Shown: positions 47,623-61,759, numbered from the stretch's first letter. The stretch: DNA of 64,000 bases from Flaccisagitta enflata (GCA_965153355.1 OZ231126.1:1860001-1924000); one strand, 5' to 3'. A program made the numbers and translations. The notes: generated by a model not told the origin, from the letters alone.

Positions 47623-49552
47623 CTTGCTTCTTCAGTGACTGTGTGACTGTAGGTTTGTACCACCTGGAATCGTAAAGGTAACCACTTTCTCTTTTGCGCA
47701 TGGTCTGAATCACATCCAAAAAAACAATTTCACCATAACCGAAAGTGACGCGGCAATAAAAAGTGTCATTTTGCGACATCTAGCGTCAGTCAAACTCATT
47801 TTTGACGCCAGATTTGGATTCTATGTAGAAAATTACGACAGCTTTGCTCGGAAATACAGATTTTTTGTCAAAGAAATATGAGGTATTGCAGAGATAGATG
47901 AATTTGTCGAAAGATTTGCCTTAGAAGTTAATGAATTTAGTCTGTTTTTTAGTCCTTGACGCATTATTTTTTCCGTTGATAGGATATTAAAAGTTAAGGA
48001 CTTTTTATGATCGTTATATCATAACAACACATCTGGTCATCTCTTAAGCCGGTGGTTGAGAGGTTTGCTTGACTAATTGATAATTTCCCGATGTCTAATA
48101 CCTGATACCAAAGCAAATTCAGTTGTTTTTTGTAGTTTGAATCTAAGAATTACCCAAAAAATGAGCAAAATGCGTCATTTATGCGCGATGCGGGGCCCTC
48201 AAATGAATCGAGGTGGTCTGTAAGGTAACAGCAAGAGTGAATGTACTTAGAACAAACATGCAGAGTGCTCATTAACTCATTTTCTTGCCTTTTTCCTTAA
48301 AATTTTCTCGATTATAGGCCAAAATATGACTAAAGATGCGAAAAATGCTCGATGCGGGGCCTGAGGTGGAATGCGCCGCCATAAGATGGCGTTTTTTGCA
48401 ATTTTTGACCTCACCAGCGTGTTCCCCACCTTCATATTGGTCTAATCCACCTTTTTTGGTACCAATTTTCCAAAAAAGGTGGGTTCGAGAAATAAATTAA
48501 TATCAATATATGAAATTTGACCCAATTCCGGACCACCCTACTCCCCATCCTCCCTCTGATCTCGCCCTCACCATCCTCTTCCTGTACCCCTTCCCGTGGT
48601 CACTTTATAAATTGTCAATTTTATGTGACCAATACATTGCTTTGAAAAATACTCAAATTTTTGCCTCTGAGATATGCAACCTTATAACAAAAAAATCAGA
48701 GCACGGAAAGGCAATAACTTTAAAACATTTCAAAATACTGTCAATTAATTTAAAAGATAACATTGAAAATTTTTTGTCAACTTTACAAAAGCTCAAATTC
48801 AATTGAATAAGCGAGCCCTTAAAAAATAAATTGAAAAATAGTTAGCAATTGAGATTATAGCAGAAGGCACGTCTGAATTGATCTAACTTAATTTGTAATT
48901 TAATCAAAATTGATTCTGCAAATGGAAGAGTAAATCACATATATAGCAATAGATCATTAAACGATCTCTTAGCAATGTGTCATTTCAATGAATGAATAGG
49001 AATAGAATACAGTGGCGGAAATTTCAATGGAAGATATTCAACATAGAGTAATAGTAATCAAAAATGAGACGCGAGATGAGATGAGATGAATCGTAAGGCA
49101 CAAGTTCGATACCATATGGGTAATTAATATCACGGAAGCTTAGCATAATCAATAAGTCCCAGGCAAGTCAAAATCATTCATCTTTTTATACCTTTCCCCT
49201 CTTTCTTCCCTTTTTTTTTCTTTTTTCCTTTTTTTTTCCTGACTTCAGGGGCTACCGGGCCCCCCAGGGGCCCGGGCCTCCCTTCTCAGAGGGGGGTGGA
49301 CCCCCCTCTCCACAGCCCTGTCTGTAGCTAAAATCGTTTAAAAATGAAAGCAATTTGAAGAAAAACAGTTAAGCTAATATCTTTTCAATTTTCCATAATT
49401 TTTAACTTTGCGGAATTTCATCAATAATGGCACAAGTATCAGGATTATCATATTTTTTTTCCAGAAAATCCTTGAAATCTTTCAGTACAAAACTGCAAAC
49501 TCTCATCTTTCAGGGGCTTTTTTCAGAATATGGCTAGCTTGACTAGTTTTTG

Positions 49553-50620
49553 GGCAGCGGCCCCGAAGGGGCCGATGACCTATGCTTTCACACAGGGGAA
49601 AATTCTCCTCCTTCTCCTTTTTGGGCAGTGGCCCCGAAGGGGACGAAGTCCTGTAGAACACAGGGGACTTTCGTTCGTTCGTTCGTTCGTTTGTTCGTCC
49701 CCCCCTCAGCCAGCTCTCAGGCCTCATATTTGGCCTCTGAGACCTCAAATCTGGCCTCTCAGGCCTCAAATCCAGCCTCTCAGGCCTCAAACCTGGCCTC
49801 TCAGGCCTCAAATTGGGCTTCTCAGGCCTCAAATCCAAATTCTTAAGCCTCAAGCCTCAAATCCAGCCTCTCAGGCCTCAAACCTGGCCTCTCAGGCCTC
49901 AAATTGGGCATCTCAGGCATCAAATTAGGCCTCTCAGGCCTCAAATCAGCTATCTAAGCCTCAATTTATTGCTCTCAGGCTTCAAATCAGCCCTCTGACC
50001 TTTCAAGCCTTAATCCAGCTCTCTCAAGCCTCAAGTCAGCCCTCAGGCGTTCTCAGGCCTTACATTAGCCTTCTTAGACCTCAGTTTAGGCTCTTAAAAG
50101 CCTCTATAGCATCTCATCTACTTCTTCAGGCAGGACGAACATAAGTCCCCCTGTGTTCTACAGGACTTCGTCCCCTTCAGGGCCGCTGCCCTGCTCCCCC
50201 TCACTCCAATTCACAATCACTTAAAGCAGGGCAACGGGTATCGCTGACCACATATTGCCCTTGGGCGACCTGTTCTTCTTCTCCGTCCACCCCCTTGACC
50301 AGCCTTTAAGGCCAAAATCTAGCCTCGAGGCTCAAATATCAGCCTTGAGGCTCAAATTCCAGCCTTGAGGCTCAAATTCCAGCCTCTAGTCTCAAATTCC
50401 AGCCTGAAAGCCTAAAGTCCAGCGTCAAGGCTCAGAATCGAGCCTCATAGCCCAGAATCCAGCCTTGAGGCTAAAAATCCGGCCAGATGGCCCCTCTCAC
50501 CATCACATATCCACACTCACTCACAGGGGCAATGGGTACCGCTGACCATCTAACGCTTTTGCGACTATTGTGTAATGTCCTCATCTTTTGTTGCAGTAGA
50601 TGAAAATCATGCTGTACTGT
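49553..50620 (+). repeat. TCTCAGGCCTCAAAT minisatellite element
   Basis: Many units of CTCAGGCCTCAAATC and later GAGGCTCAAATTCCAGCC, flanked by GGGCAGCGGCCCCGAAGG and CTGTAGAACACAGGGG. Open frames here are periodicity artefacts. Confidence 0.8.
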
Positions 50621-50626
50621 TGTTAT

Positions 50627-51973
<1,347 letters not shown>

Positions 51974-52287
51974 GTTGTTATTTATCATAGTGTAGTCATT
52001 GTTCAAAAAAAAATGCATCCCAATGCCGAGCAACCCCGAGCAACTCCGAGCAAACCCCAAGCAACCCCGAGCAAACCCCGAGCATGGGTTGCTCAGCGTT
52101 GACTCGGAATTGAACCCCAAGCAACCCCAGGGGTTTAATCTCTCCTCAGATCACGGGGTGTGTTATTCTGTTATATTGTGTAAGCGACCTGAATAGTTAC
52201 ACATACGACGAGGTAAATGTACAAATCAGCACTGGAAGCAACATGGGTATAAACATCACAACAAAGTCATTTCTTGTTTTCCTCCAG

Positions 52288-52396
52288 GAAATTTTAACAA
52301 ATACAAAACTGAAGGATTTGAACGTTTTTGTGAACGACGGAGACAAAGCGGCCATTTCTTACACCAAGTTCACTTTTGATTCCACTTTGACACTAG
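52288..52396 (+). CDS. exon 25: FReD3
   Basis: Acceptor CTCCAG|G, phase 0; donor CTAG|GTAATA, phase 1. It encodes EILTNTKLKDLNVFVNDGDK, AAISYTKFTFDSTLTL, matching 'IHLLTS..LRVDLEDWDGNKAYAEYSSF'. It follows exon 24 after a 9.9-kb intron. Confidence 0.85.
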
Positions 52397-52440
52397 GTAA
52401 TAAACTAGGTGATAACTAGGTAATAACTAGGTAATAGAAG
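52391..52440 (+). repeat. four tandem donor copies at exon 25
   Basis: ACTAG|GTAATAA, ACTAG|GTGATA, ACTAG|GTAATA, ACTAG|GTAATAG: donors at 52397, 52409, 52420 and 52431. A miniature case of the exon-edge duplication. Confidence 0.9.
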
Positions 52441-52752
52441 TGGATAATCCTTTAATCGCATGCTTAGTGACTCTAAATTCCACAAAGGGGATCATCTGTT
52501 GGTAAGTAGGCTCGTAGGTCGGTCCACTCGTTTTTGCATTTATAAGCATTTAACATGGCACATCTTAAGAATAAAAGCACATTGCAAACCACACTCCCAG
52601 GCACCAATTCGTCACAATTACTTGTTAGATTCTTGTAAATGTCTAAACATGTTTCACTACATGTACATTTAATACAGTACATGTACGCTAAATACCTACT
52701 TCAGAGTGAGACTTAACGTTTGATAGTTGCCTAATTGCCTTTCTAAATGCAG

Positions 52753-52836
52753 GTGCTTCTTGCGCGGATTTTGACCTAACGCAACTGTCAGATCTTTTTG
52801 AATATGAAAGAGGAAGCACGACATTAAAGCCTGCAG
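52753..52836 (+). CDS. exon 26: FReD3, probable GC donor
   Basis: Acceptor ATGCAG|G, phase 1. It encodes GASCADFDLTQLSDLFEYER and GSTTLKPA. No GT donor gives the phase 1 that exon 27 needs; CTGCAG|GCAATA does, so this is a probable GC-AG intron. The next GT (ATG|GTCTTT) would give the wrong phase and a stop. Confidence 0.75.
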
Positions 52837-53056
52837 GCAATATGGTCTTTTATATTTTGGGTTGTTTTTTTTTGGTCTTTTTGTTTTGTTTTGTTTTTTA
52901 CTCTGGCTTGATGCTTTCTGTGGTTTTGGTGTTTTTTTGTCGCATTTTGTTGTTGTTGTCGTTGTCGTTGTCGTTGTCGTTGTCATTGTCGTTGTCTTTG
53001 TCGTTGTCGTCGTCGTTGTTGTTACTGTTGTTTTTGTTGTTGTTGTTGTTGTTGTT

Positions 53057-53125
<69 letters not shown>

Positions 53126-53148
53126 ATTGCTGTTATTGTTGTTGTTGC

Positions 53149-53214
<66 letters not shown>

Positions 53215-53248
53215 CCATCCTGTTATTGTTGTCGTTGTTGTTGTCGTT

Positions 53249-53281
<33 letters not shown>

Positions 53282-53325
53282 GCTGTTGTTGTTGTTGTTG
53301 TTGTTGTTGTTGCTGTGGCTGTGGC

Positions 53326-53363
<38 letters not shown>

Positions 53364-53423
53364 TTGTTGTTGTTAATGTTGTTGTTTTGATACTTAACTA
53401 TTCTTGCTGCTTCAACCTTTCAG
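52837..53423 (+). repeat. intron 26, mostly (TTG)n/(TCG)n microsatellite
   Basis: GTT and GTC trinucleotides from about 52948 to 53385. This is the third short intron of the gene made of TTG on the coding strand. Confidence 0.9.
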
Positions 53424-53570
53424 CTGATGGGTTGTTGGACAAAGTTGGTCGACAATTTCTGACTGTTCCCGGAAGTGGCAGCACTTGTCCATCCTCTTCA
53501 ATTCCTAAAACACTCGTGGGCAAACACTTCAATTATGGATGGTGGTTCCGCGGGGACAAAAGCGAAGGAG
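53424..53570 (+). CDS. exon 27: FReD3 with GWWF motif
   Basis: Acceptor TTTCAG|CT, phase 1; donor GGAG|GTTAGA, phase 1. It encodes ADGLLDKVGRQFLTVPGSGS, TCPSSSIPKTLVGKHFNY and GWWFRGDKSEG. 'DGLLDKVGRQFLTVPG' equals 'DSLSYHNGMKFSTYDR', and GWWF is the FReD signature. Confidence 0.9.
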
Positions 53571-53763
53571 GTTAGAATGAGTGGTTGTGCGTGCACTGTG
53601 GTTTTGGGTACACTGTGGTTGTGGATTCACTGTGGTTGCTGGTACAGTTGTATGAGTCGCAGTTTTGGAATGTGACATTCAGTTAAGTGCGACTAAACCG
53701 GGGAAACGGGAAAGGTTGTCATCGGGGGAAAAACTCCGAGTCAAGTCTCTTTTTTTCCAATTT

Positions 53764-53926
53764 CTAGTTGCGGACATGCAACTCTATAAGAGGCTTTGTC
53801 CGTCTGTCGGTCAGTCGGTTGGTCGGTCGGTCGGTCGGTCGGTCGGTCGGTCGGTCGGTCCGTAGAGGTGATCAAGTCGCAAAGTGGGAAAACGCGCATA
53901 TCCGCCCTTGCCCACCCGTCCGCAAC
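53764..53926 (+). mobile_element. short hairpin element with (GGTC)n core
   Basis: TAGTTGCGGACATGCAACT hairpin, CTATAAGAGGCTTTGTCCG, GGTC repeat, GTAGAGGTGATCAAGTCGC and ending CCCACCCGTCCGCAAC. Confidence 0.8.
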
Positions 53927-54159
53927 CATGTTGTTCCTGATTAGAAAAAATGGCCTAGTCGCCTTCAGAACGCGGACGTGAGCTGGCTCACGTGACGGAG
54001 AAACATGGACACAAGGAAAATCGCGTTTCATTAATTTGACTCTATCAGGATTTGTCTTATGTAATTCTATCTGCCTTACGAAGGCTAACGCTATCACCCT
54101 CACAAAATATTACAATTTTCGCGTTTTGAAAACAAAAGGCAAGCATAAAAGTTTTTGTC

Positions 54160-54259
54160 TCTCTCTGTCTCTCTCTCTGTCTCTCTCTCTGTCTCTCTCT
54201 CTGTCTCTCTCTTTGTCTCTCTCTGTCTCTGTCTCTCTCTCTCTGTCTCTCTCTCTCTA

Positions 54260-54313
<54 letters not shown>
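54160..54313 (+). repeat. (CT)n microsatellite with CTGT interruptions
   Basis: CTCTCTGT units then a pure CT run; in intron 27. Confidence 0.95.
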
Positions 54314-54315
<2 letters not shown>

Positions 54316-54577
54316 TGACAAACTGAGCACCCTTTTCTTCATGTGACAATCACGTTATAAACGGGCTAATTGGTCTCTCGCTATGTCCGGTTGCTAGCAC
54401 CGCTCAGTCCACTCACTTTGTTTGCTATGTTTGCTATGTTTGCTATGCTTACTTGCTTCATTCACTTCATTCACTTCTTCGTGGGTCATAAATGAATGTT
54501 TATGCTGTCAACGCATTTTCACGAGAATGAACACGATTTTTTGTCCGTCGAAACACTCCCTCAGGAATGAAACACAA

Positions 54578-54728
54578 CAAGGCCGGATACTCGGCAATCC
54601 AGTTGCGGACGGGTGGGCAGGAGCAGTAATGCATAAACCACTTGCAATTCAAAACTGTGATGGACCGACAAACTGACGGATATACCAACCGACACAGCAA
54701 AGTGTGGAGTCGCGTGTCCGCGACTAAT
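54578..54728 (-). mobile_element. short hairpin element
   Basis: AAGGCCGGATACTCGGC, GTTGCGGACGGGTGGGCAGG, hairpin GTCGCGTGTCCGCGAC then TAATAAAA. Confidence 0.75.
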
Positions 54729-55127
54729 AAAAAAGAAAGGAAGGAAAAATGAAAAAACTAAACAAGGACCAACTATCCTGCAATCAAAAGCAACTGATAC
54801 CAGCAAAACCTTTATGGTGTCTGAAAAAAAAATAACCTACTATTTATTCATGCAAAATACCAAAGCACTGGCTTTAGCGGTTAAGCATACAACTAAAGAA
54901 ATCGTGTTTTTTGCAATAGATGGTAGGTAATGTGCTGTCAGACAAAACTAATCCAAAATTTCAAAAGTGAATACTTAAGGCACAATAAAGGTTTTGCTGG
55001 TATCACATGCTTTTGATTTAAAGGTAAGCCAGTTGTAGAGTCGCGTAGCACGAGACTTAAAAAGGTAAAAAAAGGGAAAAAAATGATTGAGGCTGCGTTT
55101 GAGCTTATGTATGCATCTCTGTTAAAC

Positions 55128-55228
55128 AAATGAATAAATGAATGAATGAATCAATGAGCAATCGGGCCTATGAATGAATGAATGAATAAATGGATAACTG
55201 AATGAATGAATGAATGAATGAATAATGA
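55128..55228 (+). repeat. (TGAA)n microsatellite
   Basis: TGAATGAA tracts in three blocks. Confidence 0.9.
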
Positions 55229-55548
55229 ATTATTTGATCAAAGTAATGAAAGCGAGAAGGTCTATCAAATGATAAGAATGCATGTTTAACCAGTTAAAGG
55301 ATACACGGCAGGACAGTCATGGACGGTTGCGCAGGAGCAATAATGCAAAAACTGCTCACAATTAAAAAGTGTTACCGACGGGTTGACGGACTAACAGACA
55401 AACCCCAGGGCAAGTTCTAGAGTCGCGTATCCGTGGGTAAAAACGCATGGTTTTGTAATTTCTCCCAAAAAGAAAACATGATTCAAGGAAAAGAAGCGGG
55501 AAAAAAGGGACAGAGAAAGAGATAGAGAAAGAAAAAAATGAAGAAAAG

Positions 55549-55748
55549 AACAAGGCTGGATACACGGCCACCAGTTGCGGACGGGTGGGCAGGGGTGGAA
55601 ATGCGCATTTTCCCACTTTTCGACTTAAGTTCGACTCGTGTTCACGGACCGACCGACCGACCAACCGACCGACCAACCGACCGACCAACCGACCAACCGA
55701 CCGACGGACGGACAAAGCCTCTTATAAAGTTGCGTGTCCGCAACTAAA
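55549..55748 (-). mobile_element. short hairpin element with (CCGA)n core
   Basis: AAGGCTGGATACACGGCCAC, GTTGCGGACGGGTGGGCAGG, GACCGACCAACC core, GACAAAGCCTCTTATAAAG and hairpin GTTGCGTGTCCGCAAC then TAAAAAAG. The inverse of 1371-1563 and 53764. Confidence 0.85.
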
Positions 55749-55889
55749 AAAGGAAAAAAGAAAGTAAGAAAAAAAGACTGAAAGAAGGAAAAAAAAGAAA
55801 AGATGGAAAGAAAAAAGAATAGTCACAAAAGGGCAAGATGGTCAGTGGTACCCGTGCTCTGCCTAAGCTGGCTGTGGTTGAAGTTGAAG

Positions 55890-56960
55890 AGGGAGCAGGG
55901 CAGCGGCCCCAAAGGGGTCGATGACCTATGCTTTCACACATATTGAGGATTTTCTCCTCCTCCTCCTCCGTCCCTTCCCCTTCAAATCCCAGTCCCGAGG
56001 CCTAAATTCCAGTCTCAAGGCCAAAATCCCAGTCTTGAGGCCCAGATCCCAGCCTCAAGGCCCTAATCCTAGCCTTGAGGCCTAAATCCTAGCCTGGAGG
56101 CTGAGATTTGGGCTTCAAGGCCGGGATCTGGGCCTCTTGGCTGAGAGATTGACCATGAGGCTGAGATTTGGGCTTCACGGCTGAAATCTGGGCCTCCAGG
56201 CTAGGATTTAGGCCTTGAGACTAGGATTTGGGCCTTGAGGCTGGAATTTGGGCCTCAAGACTGGGATTTGGGCCTCGGGACTGGAATTTGGGCTTGGGAC
56301 TGGGATTTGAGGGGGGGACGTAGGAGGAGAAGCAGGAGAAAACCCCCCATACACCGTCTTCGGATCGAACTGTGAAATGCAAAACCTTTATAGCTCCTAA
56401 ACTACTGGGAAAAAAGTCATGAAATTTTCAGTGAATATTGGTAACATGTGACGGTTTTTGCATGTCAAAGCTCAGATCATAATATGGAAAAGGTGAGGGG
56501 AAATCAAAATAATGATTGAACATCTATTTCTTAAGCAAAATGGCTTTTTTTACATGTTTTTTTTGGAAGGTGCTGTTTTTCTCTCAGATTATGCAGCAAA
56601 TAGATATTATATAAGTTAACATCTGTCATTGAAAATAAATCCTAGAGTTTTTGTTGAAATGCAAAGCAATTTCAAGTAGATAAAGACAACTCCTTTCTAA
56701 GGAAATGGGGAAAAATTGATCTTAATTAAAAATGGGTTTTCTTTCAATATTTTGTTTTCCCCTCACCTTTATTATATCATGATCTGAGCTTTGACATGCA
56801 AAAACCGTCACATGTTACCAATATTCCCTGAAAATTTTATGACTTTTTTCCTAGTGGTTTAGGAGCTATAAAGGTTTTGCATTTCACAGTCCGATCCGAA
56901 GACGGTGTATGTGTGAAAGCATAGGTCATTGACCCCTTCGGGGCCGCTGCCCAAAAAGAA
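55890..56960. mobile_element. foldback element with minisatellite stem
   Basis: The outer arm GGGCAGCGGCCCCAAAGG...CTATGCTTTCACACAT recurs inverted at 56915-56955. The inner arms (CACCGTCTTCGGATCG, GTGACGGTTTTTGCATG) are inverted about 56630. Between them lies the GAGGCC minisatellite (55980-56310). No coding frame. Confidence 0.8.
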
Positions 56961-57950
56961 AGACACAAAGAGGGAACGATCTCATGGCCGCTATGGAAAT
57001 AGCCTTAGCCACTATTTAACGTCACACCTTTGAGGGTCCTAAAAGCATAGAAGATATGCACTCAGCTGCATCAAATTTGGACTCAAGTTATCTAGATAGT
57101 GTACTCAAGTGTACTCAAGTTATCTAGATAGTGTACTAGATAGTGTACTCAAGTTATCTAGATAGTGTACTTGCATGTAAAACCGGGTGTTGGACAATTT
57201 GGGTGCACACCGCGCCAAAAAGCATGAAACCCATAGGCACATATTTATCAATTTTTAGCGATTTTTCCTGGGATTTTAGCGATTTTAGCAATTTTTAGCG
57301 ATTTTTCCTAGAAAAAGCAAACCTTACACAGTGGCGCATTTTACGCAGATAAGAATTGGATGCTGGCTAGGAGAAGATTTTCATGTCTCGCATGCAACTT
57401 TTAGGTCTTGGCGTTGTTCATTAGTTTCTTAGTTAAAAAAATCATGACACAGAAAATCGCCCATGATAAAGTGAAAATAATTACTTCTTCTGACACTTAA
57501 TAAATATCCCATGGATGAAAAGGAAAAGGATTTTTTTCCTAGAAAAAAAGGAGTAAAGAAAAATGAAAGAAAGAAAAAGAGAAGGGAGGAAAGAATGAAA
57601 GAAAGCAAGAAAGAAAGAAAGAAAGAAAGATAGAAAGAAAGAAGGAAACAAGGCCAAGTAGGCCAATAAGGTGCGACATGTGGATCGTCAAACAAATGCT
57701 TTACCCAACCAACCAACCAACCAACCGACCAACCAACGGACACAGCCAGCTAAACAGGTGGTTCAGAGTCACATAGCGCGGCTAAAGGGGTTAAAAAACA
57801 AGAAATGGATTCTTTAAAAATGTGCCCACTTAAAACTTCTGATTCCTGCATGATTGTGTGAGCACACAAACATATACAGAGGCATAGACTGAAATGCATG
57901 CGCTCACACAAATGTGGTTGTGTATATGTGTGCGTGTGTGCGTGTGTGCG

Positions 57951-58009
<59 letters not shown>

Positions 58010-58310
58010 CACCATCACGGGATCCTAAAACATAAAAGAGAAAAATAGCTTGTCCTTAGCACCTGATCTGGCTTCTTTTTTGAAGGGCTATGGTGAAAAA
58101 AACGCGACCACGCCCGCGTTTTGCACACTTATCACGTTATGGTTTTGGCTGACGATATATCTCTCCGCAACTGGTGGCCGTGTATCCGGCCTCGTTTTTC
58201 TGATTTGATTAATTGGTCCCCAGCTACCAAATTGTGTCAAAACCAACTATACAGTTCGTGACGTCCTTCGGCAAACACTTCACTGTAACGGCCAAACATA
58301 TTTGACATTT
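56961..58310. other. intron 27: short repeats
   Basis: Tandem ATCTAGATAGTGTACT units (57075-57175), (GAAA)n at 57562-57645, a GACCAACCAACC element with GGCCAAGTAGGCCAATA (57650-57780; inverted copy at 62700-62830) and (TG)n at 57930-58010. No gene. Confidence 0.7.
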
Positions 58311-58904
58311 CTTAGATTGCCACAGAAGAAAGCAATACAGGACAATGCAGTAACGTCCACTTTTTCAACCATATAGTTTGGAAAAAAGTCGAAGAGACGA
58401 AGTCCCTTCGGTCTTTTTGAGTCCTGCAGAGTTTTTTGGATTTCCCTTTTTCTCATGAAGCGCTTGGGTAGGGCTTGAACAAGATGGGCATGAGGGTTGG
58501 AACAGTTATGATTTTGCTCTGAAATCAAACTCAACTGCGTGTAAGATATTGCCTGTACGGCTAAACGCCACCTTCTATTTCCCTGGGAGTGGCACCAATG
58601 CATAGATCTTGTAGTTCTGCTTTGGATTTCAACGGAAAATTTATAGCGCAAAATAATTACAATAGGTAGTATTTAATTTATTGATGACACATTGGCAAAC
58701 AATCGCATCCTCGCGCTGAAAAAACACAAGTCTTTTTTTCAATACGGCCCCTCCTTTGAGTTGTGATTAAGTTATCGTCATTATGGGCAATTATCGTTTT
58801 CTGTGCAGATTAAAATTAATCTGGCCCCAAAATATCTTAAAATTATGCTCGATCCGGCCCAGTACTGATAATTGATACACGTGAATCATCATCCCAGGCC
58901 CTGC

Positions 58905-59115
58905 ACACAACGTAATCCTCCCTATTACTTCTGTACTGGTAACGGGTCAGGGATCTTTGAAGAAAGGGTCAAGGATCTTCTTGATAATTATTGATTGATC
59001 TCAGTTAGTTCTTTTATTCTTTTAGATCTTTTCAGATCCTTTTGGATCCAGATCCAGAGCTACTTTTAGTGCATCAATCTGATTCAATGCATGACACTCA
59101 GTGTTTAACAGAGAT

Positions 59116-59180
<65 letters not shown>

Positions 59181-59868
59181 AGGCTAAAAAGCGCCATGTC
59201 AAAGCTTCAAAAATTTTTTGCCATAAAAATTTTTTCGCTTTAAAATTTTTTTGCTTCAAAATTTTTTTTACCTTCAAATTTTTCTCCCCCTTTAAACTTT
59301 TTTACTTAAAATACTTTTTCACTTCAAAAATGTTTTCGCTTAAAAATTTTTTTTTCATTTTGAAAAATTTTTTTCTTTGAAATTTTTTTCACTTCAAAAT
59401 TTTTTTTGCTCTTCAATTTTTTTGCTTCAAAATTTTTTCGCTCAAAAAATTTTTTGCTCAATTTCATTTGCTAAAAATTTTTTTAGCTTCAAAATTTTTT
59501 GTGTTTAATTTTTTTTACTCAATAATTGTTTTGGCTTCAGAAATTTTTTCACTTTAAAATTTTTTTTGCTTCAAAATTTTTTTTTTCTTTTAAAATTTTT
59601 TTTTGCTTCAAAATTTTTTGCTAAATTTTTTTCACTTTTTCTTTCTCTCCTTTTCTCTCTCTTACATAGTATCTCTGAGTGTCATGCACTGAATCAGATT
59701 TTTCTTAAAAAAATTGAGCTTACTTTGATGCACTAGAGGGAGCTCCGGATCCAGATCTGAAAAGATCCCGAGAGATCCAAAAGGATAAGTGAACAGACTG
59801 AGATTAATTAATGATTATCAAGAAGATCCCTGACCCGTTACCAGCACAGAAGTAATAGGGAGCATTGT
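58905..59868. mobile_element. foldback element with T-rich repeat loop
   Basis: The left arm (CCTCCCTATTACTTCTG...TGCATGACACTCAGTG) recurs inverted at 59668-59868 (CTGAGTGTCATGCACTG...CAGAAGTAATAGGGAG). The loop has (GA)n at 59118-59176 and a TTTTGCTTCAAAATTT-type array (59200-59640). Confidence 0.85.
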
Positions 59869-60035
59869 GTTGTGCTTCGCCGATGAAACATCTCTCTCTC
59901 TCTCTCTCTCTCTCTTTCCTCCCTTCTCTCCCCTCTTTATTTGGCGAAGGATTCATTTATTTACGCGCACGGCTAAGGTTCACGGCTTGCGTTCATTAAG
60001 CAGCTTCTTCGCGCGCGGTTTCTTAGCGCTCATTA

Positions 60036-61329
60036 ATGTTTTCAAAGATGATGGACCTCATTTCTGAAGAATTAAGCGAAACAGACCTTGGTTTCAAGAT
60101 AGACATAGACTTTATCATTGCAGTCTTACTCTGGGTAGACGACGTCATCACTTGCGTCGAAGGGAAAGCTGATCAAAAACAAGTCTTGAAAATGATAAAT
60201 GAGTTCGCTATCAAACATAAATTAAAATGGGGTCAAGCCAAGTGCAATGTTATGAAAGTCGGGAAACACAAACAAGAAGCGGAAGAGTGGAAGTTAGGGG
60301 AAATGGTGATAGAAGAAACAAATAAGTACAAATATCTTGGCGACATTATAACCGCAAATGGAAAAAATACGGAAAATATTCAAAACAGAAACGTAAAATT
60401 AAAAGCTACTACTATCAACATCAATACCATTGCCTCTAGTGAAATATTATTCAGAATAGAAACATCTGTACTTCTTGAAATGCATGACAAACGCTGCATT
60501 ACTGGCCTACTAAACAATTCCGAATCTTGGCATCTGTTAAAAAAAGAGGAACAACAATTTGAAAAAATGGAAATTAGAGCCATTAAATATTTATTCGACC
60601 TCCCACTCCACACGCCGACTGTCGCAATCATATTTTCATTTGGACTACTTTTTACCACACAACGAATTGATATGAAACAGTTAATCTATTTACAAAAAAT
60701 TTTAAGGGAGGAAGAGAATGACAATTTGAAAAGATCCTTGAAGGTCCTCGAAGCAAAAAACATTGGCTGGTATAAGAAGATCGTACAAAGCCTACAAAAA
60801 TACGACTTACCAACGGATTTTTCCATCATTGCATCCATACCACCAAAAAGATGGGAAAACACCGTCAAATTTGTCATTGAACGAAAAAATAAGGAAAGGA
60901 TCATGGACGAACTGCACAAAACTGAGAACGACGTAAAAATACCGAAGACAAAGACAAAGACTATTGTAGACAAACTAAAAGATCCTTACTATACACGTCA
61001 ACCAGAAAGCGAAATCATACACACAACAAAAAATGAAACAAAGACAATCATGATCGCTAGATACGGAATGCTCGAGTGTGGACGGAATTTTAAAGGAAAA
61101 ATGCCACTTATATGCGCAACTTGCGGTATTAAAGACGACGAAAGTCATAGACTGAATGTATGTCCCAAATGGGCGATAGACGCGACAACCTTGCCTAGAC
61201 AAATTGTTTTTAATCTGATCTATGAAAAAGATATTGATATCATTCGCCCTATTCTCGCTGAAATCAACTTAATATGGAACACAAAATGTTCAAACGGGAC
61301 CATGGTAACGAAATAACCACTCATTGTTC

Positions 61330-61416
<87 letters not shown>

Positions 61417-61545
61417 TCCCCCCTAATTATTTATTGTTGTTAATTCTATTATTTATCATCGTACTTGTGTACGGCTCATTAACGAATTTGTTAAATGTGA
61501 TGAATGCACATATTGAGCATTACAATCAATCAATCAATCAATTAA
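60036..61545 (+). pseudogene. 5'-truncated LINE: RT tail with zinc knuckle
   Basis: An open frame of 426 codons, ending TAA at 61314-61316. It starts just before the catalytic motif (LLWVDDVITCVEG in place of YxDD), then KLKWGQAKCNVMKVG, KYKYLGDIITANGKN, and a C-terminal CCHC knuckle CATCGIKDDESHRLNVC (C-x2-C-x7-H-x4-C). RT motifs A and B are missing. The ATG at 60036 is internal. The 3' part has (CT)n at 61331-61413 and ends in an (AATC)n tail at about 61522-61545, usual for LINE 3' ends. It lies in intron 27; no internal stops, so recent. Confidence 0.8.
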
Positions 61546-61759
61546 GCAGTTCTTCCACTTAGCAGAGTAAATCAAAAGTCAGTTGGTAGTTGAGTAAGGA
61601 TTGAAAGCCGTTTTAAAATAGTTTCCCATCGAAGCTGGATTTAGATATAGAAAAAATATCATAACTTCTAAACTATTGAAGATATTGACTTGAAATTTAA
61701 TGTACGCACTCGCGTGACCATCGCGGACATTCAGGCTGAAGAGGAACAGGGTTTATTTT

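Larger units (their letters stand above)
44062..48542. mobile_element. long-arm inverted-repeat element inside the hAT
   Basis: The left arm (TAGGGTGGTC..., TATCAATATTAATTTATTTC, CCTCAGGCCCCGCATCGAGC) is repeated inverted at the right (GCTCGATGCGGGGCCTGAGG ... GACCACCCTA). Arms are about 450 bp. TA flanks the GGGTGGTC ends on both sides. Confidence 0.8.
43974..49320. mobile_element. hAT element (5.3 kb) with nested elements
   Basis: Ends CAGGGCCGTGGAGAG / CTCTCCACAGCCCTG with a perfect 8-bp duplication TCTGTAGC (43966-43973 and 49321-49328). No transposase seen. Nested inside are an element with TAGGGTGGTC ends (about 44062-48542), a Harbinger-like fragment (45066-45245), a GGCCTGAG minisatellite element and two hairpin elements. 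It sits within intron 24. Confidence 0.9.

Noticed and set aside
49553-49998. Leu/Arg/Pro-rich repeats as a gene (WPLRPQIGLLRPQI type)
   Set aside because: GGCCTCAAAT minisatellite periodicity; three frames are similarly open.
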